DNA from: Salpingoeca rosetta
Taxonomy: Eukaryota > Opisthokonta > Choanoflagellata > Craspedida > Salpingoecidae
DNA length: 13,349 nt
NCBI RefSeq assembly: GCF_000188695.1
Contig: NW_004754928.1
Location: forward strand, 1,118,584-1,131,932
Direction of reading: 5' to 3'
A program made the position numbers and the translations under genes. Every line of letters begins with the position of its first letter. Positions within the stretch are counted from its first letter, which is position 1. Below are positions 9,939 through 13,349 of the stretch, piece by piece. The notes under the pieces were generated by a model. That model made no database searches. It saw nothing but the letters and a program-made list of their open reading frames with translations, and was not told the DNA's origin.

Positions 9939-10772
9939 TTATCGGTACTCGATGAGCTCTTGTTGGGCGACGCAGCGAATCGTGTGAAAGTCAATGTTGG
10001 AGAACCTGTTGTTGTTGTTGTTGGTTGTTGTTCGTGGTGAATGGATGGACGATAGTGAGTGGGACGCGAATGCGCAAGCAAACACACATACACACAGACA
10101 CACACACAAAAACAGAAAAACACACACGTACACAGAGACAGACACACAGACACACACACACACACTCTCTCTCCTGTCTACTCGTCTCTCCAGTCACAGG
10201 ATCGATACGTACGTGCGCCAGAGTCGGGTGCGGCCCCACTCCACGGCAGGGAACGCGGGGCTCGAGAGGCCGTGGCACATGCGCGCAAGCGCTCGCGCAG
10301 TGAGGCGCTGCAAAGTGTGTGCGTTGCGCCAGAATGCGGCGTGTGAGACAGAGGGTGTGTGCACAAGCGAAGCAAGGTGACAGTGAAGAAACACACACAT
10401 ACACACACACACGCAGACACAGACCCAAGCATACCCCCCCCCCCCACACACACATAGTTTCCTCTTACGCGGTCGCGGTGCGTGGTGATAAAGTCCCTGA
10501 GCATTCGGCGCAGCTGTCCGTATTCGAGGTTGGACACGCGAATGTTCTGCGGATACGCGGGCAGCGCAATCTCCTCCTGCTCAAAGTACTCGTGCAGGCG
10601 CTCCTTCAACAAGCGGCTCTGAGCAGCGTGCACCGTCTCGTCCTCTGTTTGAGGGGCGGGGAGAAAAGTGGGATTGGAAGTGGGTGGCAGGGACAAAGAA
10701 GAGGGATATGAGAGATGCTGATGGATGCACTAATTGACACACACACACACAACACAAATCACTCATGTACAT

Positions 10773-10836
<64 letters not shown>

Positions 10837-11728
10837 GCGATGGACTGCGGGGTGATGGCCGCTGCATCCTTGACCATGCTGACCATGGCATCGAGTTTGC
10901 TGGAAGCAGACATCTCCAGCTCGTGCATCTGCCGCACAAGCAGCGCATACACCTCGTCCACCTGTGGTGCAGTGGTGATGGAGCAGAGACTATTGGTGTG
11001 AGAAGATGGGGGGGGGGGTTCGCACAGAGACAGAGGGATAGACAGACAGGCAGACAAGTCGACAAGTAGTCACACACAAAGCACATACAAACAAACACAC
11101 AAAGACGCGCGCACACACACACACAATACGCAAGCGTATGCGCACCTCTGCTGGCTGGACGCTGCGGGTACGCGAGAACGCGAGCGCGTGCCCGTGTTCC
11201 TCAAAGTACACCTTCTCAGATGACTGCATCGGTGTGTGTGTGTGTGTGTGTGTACATGTGTGTGCATATGTGATGGTGTGAGGGTTTTGTGGACGTCACC
11301 GTAAACGTGGGCAACGCACAACTCGCACGCGGACAATGCAAGGGCGTGCAATCATACACGCAAGCAAGAAGCACGCCACATCCAACGCAACCACCCTCTT
11401 TAACTAATTACCTTCATGGTGTAGAGGGACTTGATGATATCTGTGGGCGGAGTTGCGAGTGCAGACGCCACGCAGCACAGCCCAGCGCAATCAATCTCCA
11501 CCTCGCCTGCAGGGGCAATTTCGATGTGGGCGGGTGTGTGAGTGTGAGTGTGAGTGTGAGTGTGAGTGTGAGTGAGTGTGTGTGTGTGGGTGTGAGTGTG
11601 AGTGTGAGTGTGAGTGTGAGTGTGAGTGTGAGTGTGAGTGAGTGAGTGTGTGTGGGTGTGTTGTTGGAAATGGAAGACTGGGAGGGAAGCGAAGGGGAAG
11701 AAAGGGCAGCAGGCATAGAGACAAGCAT

Positions 11729-11825
<97 letters not shown>

Positions 11826-12456
11826 CACACACACACACGCACACACACACACGCACACACACACACGCACACACACACAGATACACACAGCCATGCCTAC
11901 TGACCCTTCTTCTTTGATGCTGCGGGTCTGCTGACGGCGATGAGGGCGGCGAGGAGCGGATCGCGCCGCGCAAATGTCGAATCGCGCACATTCAGCACAA
12001 GCAGCGCCTGCAGTAGTGGTGGTGGTGGTGGTGGTGATGGTGGATGTGGACGTGATCAGTGGTGTTGTGAATGATGAATCAAGACGCAAATAGCGTGTGT
12101 ACATGGGAGCTCAGCTTGCGACGTGCTAAAGCAAGCGACAAGCACAAAGTTCAACAGGTTGCAACGACGTACGGCGATGCGGGGCAGGAGTTGTAAGGTC
12201 TCTGGAAAGTGCTGCTGCCACGTGGACACCATCGTCACCAGCACGGACTGCAAGTGGTGGGGATGGAGGAATGGGCAGAAGGTGAGGACGCGAAGGAAAA
12301 ATGCAGGTGCATGTGTAATGGAGGAGAAATGTGGTTACGCGTGGGCGGTCGCGTGAGACGGGTTATCGGCGGAAACAGGACATGCACACCACGCGGCTTC
12401 ACACACAACAGAACACAACACAACACAGCACAACACAACACAACACAACACAACAC

Positions 12457-12490
<34 letters not shown>

Positions 12491-13057
12491 AACCTCCTTC
12501 ATGTCGAGGTCCTCGCATGTGGTGCCGAGATCAACAGAAATGTACGTTGCGCCGCTGTTTCCAGCCCGCAGCAGATGCTGCCCACTCGCACCCGTCCCCG
12601 CAACGCACTCAACCACACTCGCCGTCATGTCCTGAGGGATTGTGGGGTGTACATGTGTGAGGATGGCGCTGAGGTGGCTGTTCACGCGTTCATGCTGCAG
12701 TGCGTGATGTGCTCCACGCGACACCAACGTACGCAAACAAGCATCGTTGTCACGATACTCAAACACTGCCGTCACTGTCATCTCCACCACCATCACCACC
12801 GCTGCCACTGTGACCACGACCTCACCTCGAGCTCGTTTGCGTCGAGAAGCGAGAGCTGGCGCACGAGGCGCTGCACCGAAATCTGTTGGTGGTGGCAATG
12901 CATGGTGATGATACATGGTGTGACGTTTGTGTGGGTGGCGAGCGCCAACAGCACAAGGAAAAGGGCACAGGCCGAAAGTAACAGCAAGTGCAGGAAAGAC
13001 GTGAACGCACACCACAATTATATTGCACCTCCTCACACACCCACACACACCCACACA

Positions 13058-13137
<80 letters not shown>

Positions 13138-13237
13138 TATATCGTATCTCCTCGCACGTGTCGCCGTGCGCGTGACCGCGGAGGAGATAAGTGTCGCCCT
13201 CCTCCACAAACAGATGAGAGCACGCTGGTCTCCCGTC
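9939..13237 (-). CDS. RECQL4: RECQL4 DNA helicase, C-terminal half (partial, eleven exons)
   Basis: RECQL4 is a RecQ-family 3'-5' helicase acting in replication initiation and repair in the nucleus. Only the C-terminal part is in the window, about 365 residues; the human equivalent from motif VI to the stop is of similar size. Reading from the right edge, the first exon starts [15 protein letters not shown], matching human RAGRDGQPAHCHLF, so GRAGR lies on the preceding exon outside the window. Then come [66 protein letters not shown] (human ARIFHGIGSPCYPAQVYG), and the terminal helix [11 protein letters not shown] (human GLATQELLQVAR). All junction phases agree except at one ambiguous donor near 13140. 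The Sld2-like N-terminus and the helicase core must lie beyond 13349. The minus-strand sequence 13349-13238 is the end of an intron. Confidence 0.88.
10080..10172. repeat. Interrupted CA-rich tract in RECQL4 intron J-K
   Basis: CACACA runs are interrupted by GACA and AAAAAC. In the sense (minus) strand this is GT-rich and occupies the 5' half of the intron, after the GTACGT donor. Confidence 0.85.
10434..10445. repeat. C12 homopolymer in RECQL4 intron I-J
   Basis: Twelve C on the plus strand, so G12 in the RECQL4 sense, about 24-35 bases after the GTAAGA donor. Such a G-run can act as an intronic splicing element or form a G-rich structure (inference). Confidence 0.9.
10774..10834. repeat. 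(CA)n = sense (GT)n at the RECQL4 exon H donor
   Basis: A pure dinucleotide tract whose first sense GT is the predicted 5' splice site of exon H (codon GCA, then G|GTGTG). A shorter CA run follows at about 10737-10752. Confidence 0.93.
11008..11018. repeat. G11 homopolymer in RECQL4 intron G-H
   Basis: Eleven G on the plus strand, so C11 in the sense orientation, about 46 bases before the exon H acceptor; it may strengthen the pyrimidine-rich region. Confidence 0.9.
11231..11252. repeat. Short (GT)n, CA in sense, before the exon G acceptor
   Basis: The tract lies directly upstream of the exon G acceptor. In the sense strand it reads ACACACAC followed by CCGATGCAG, an example of CA placed at the 3' end of an intron. 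Confidence 0.9.
11534..11660. repeat. (GTGTGA)n hexanucleotide array in RECQL4 intron E-F
   Basis: About twenty GTGTGA units in two blocks separated by a short GT run. In the RECQL4 sense it reads CACTCA and lies near the 3' end of intron E-F, opposite the sense (GT)n tract at the 5' end of the same intron. Confidence 0.93.
11729..11878. repeat. Long (CA)n tract, sense (GT)n, in RECQL4 intron E-F
   Basis: About 150 bases of CA with periodic CGCA interruptions at the right end. It starts about 25 bases after the exon E donor in the sense direction. It is among the longest dinucleotide tracts in the window. Confidence 0.95.
11905..12247 (-). other. RECQL4: RECQL4 exons D and E
   Basis: Exon D is 12173-12247 ([20 protein letters not shown]..., acceptor TTGCAG, donor GTACGT). 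Exon E is 11905-12007 ([20 protein letters not shown]..., acceptor CTGCAG, donor GTCAGT). The D/E join is phase 0; exon E ends in phase 1. The frame of exon D stays open past the GTACGT donor, but the spliced product keeps better alignment with RECQL4. Confidence 0.8.
12407..12489. repeat. (ACAAC)n array followed by (CA)n in RECQL4 intron C-D
   Basis: Roughly ten ACAAC-type pentanucleotide units run into a CA tract of about 30 bases that abuts the exon C donor. In the sense strand this is (GT)n then (TGTTG)n from the 5' splice site. Confidence 0.92.
12494..13237 (-). other. RECQL4: RECQL4 exons A-C (end of motif VI through the LDM helix)
   Basis: Exon A starts at 13237 after ACCACAG; its end is uncertain, at 13148 (GAGGAG) by homology or 13133-13135 if a GT of the repeat is used. 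Exon B is 12826-12882 ([13 protein letters not shown]...NELE, donor GTGAGG). Exon C is 12494-12631 ([10 protein letters not shown]...LDMKE, donor GTTGGT). The B-C intron (12632-12825) has no microsatellite. The C-D intron opens with (GT)n and TGTTG units. Confidence 0.82.
13013..13159. repeat. Direct repeat flanking a (CA)n tract at the RECQL4 exon A boundary
   Basis: Plus-strand 13013-13038 and 13132-13157 share 21 of 26 positions (both start CACAATTATAT), and all five differences are transitions. Between them is CACACC-type and pure CA repeat (about 13034-13134). The right copy overlaps the end of exon A, and the left copy is intronic. Confidence 0.85.
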
Positions 13238-13316
13238 CTGTGGTTGATTGTGGTATGAAGGGAGGCGGGGGTTGAGTGGTGAAATCGAGAGGGCTAACAA
13301 TGCCGTCCCTGCTGAC

Positions 13317-13349
13317 GACAGACAGACAGACAGACACACACACACACGC
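13317..13349. repeat. (GACA)n and CA repeat at right edge
   Basis: GACA units then CACACA up to the window end. In the RECQL4 sense this is GTGTGT then TGTC units, probably near the 5' end of the intron that precedes exon A, whose donor lies outside the window. Confidence 0.85.

Larger units (their letters stand above)
9939..10644 (-). other. RECQL4: RECQL4 exons I-K and stop
   Basis: Exon I is 10469-10644 ([15 protein letters not shown]...[14 protein letters not shown], acceptor AAACAG, donor GTAAGA). Exon J is 10213-10307 ([19 protein letters not shown]...LWR, donor GTACGT, phase 2). Exon K is 9939-10005 ([20 protein letters not shown]..., stop TAA at 9941-9939). The last residues match the human C-terminus in position and pattern. 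Confidence 0.87.
10835..11506 (-). other. RECQL4: RECQL4 exons F-H
   Basis: Exon F is 11412-11506 ([20 protein letters not shown]..., phase 1 acceptor CTGCAG, donor GTAATT). Exon G is 11146-11223 ([20 protein letters not shown]..., donor GTGCGC). Exon H is 10835-10961 ([20 protein letters not shown]..., donor at the first GT of a long repeat). Order and spacing follow human RECQL4 (VEFDMVKLVDSMGWELASV, VEFSELAFHLRS, the helical segment after it). Confidence 0.82.

Noticed and set aside
9054..10040. Plus-strand 328-codon cysteine/valine-rich frame
   Set aside because: It spans the end of two minus-strand genes and two (GT)n tracts, with no recognisable domain.
11400..12104. Minus-strand 234-codon frame running through CVCV and HTHT
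   Set aside because: The ends are RECQL4 exon E (in another frame) and exon F; the middle is intron E-F repeat. A spliced model with matching phases explains it better.
12407..12489. ACAAC array considered as telomere-like or centromeric repeat
   Set aside because: The unit does not match known telomere repeats, the array is short, and it lies in a RECQL4 intron beside a CA tract.

Overview
This is eukaryotic nuclear DNA: spliced genes with short GT-AG introns, GC-rich coding sequence and very abundant (CA)n/(GT)n microsatellites, most of them inside introns. The gene content is opisthokont-like: a metazoan-type NAA80 actin N-acetyltransferase, profilin, RECQL4, and a membrane protein with receptor-L-type repeats. 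Together with the compact layout this suggests a unicellular relative of animals, most likely a choanoflagellate (Salpingoeca/Monosiga-like). The organism assignment is inference. The gene identities rest on exon-by-exon reading against family sequences I remember; no search was run.

Layout, left to right. (1) 253-1488, + strand: a four-exon GNAT gene matching NAA80, the enzyme that acetylates the actin N-terminus, with a C-terminal polyproline tail. (2) 2083-3245, - strand: a four-exon gene encoding a complete 129-residue profilin, convergent with NAA80. (3) 4090-5706, + strand: a single-exon gene, divergent from profilin, for a type II membrane protein. It has a polyQ tract and two PPPLPPR motifs in the predicted cytoplasmic half, one transmembrane helix, and an ectodomain of 22-residue receptor-L-like repeats. 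(4) 6167-9385, - strand: one 1072-codon open frame for an unrecognised low-complexity, highly charged, partly coiled-coil protein. (5) 9939-13237, - strand: the last eleven exons of RECQL4, from just after the GRAGR of helicase motif VI to the stop. Its 5' part lies beyond the right edge.

How the genes may work together: NAA80 is known in animals to act on profilin-bound actin through a polyproline segment. Here the enzyme with that segment is the immediate neighbour of profilin, and the gene on profilin's other side encodes a membrane protein with proline-rich ligand motifs. A local actin-regulation cluster is plausible but unproven. RECQL4 (DNA replication and repair) has no evident functional tie to it.

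A second theme is intron architecture. In all three spliced genes, on both strands, long (GT)n tracts lie in the sense strand at or just after the 5' splice site, whereas sense-strand (CA)n tracts, when present, lie towards the 3' splice site. One RECQL4 exon end is duplicated on both sides of a (CA)n tract, which leaves its donor site ambiguous.
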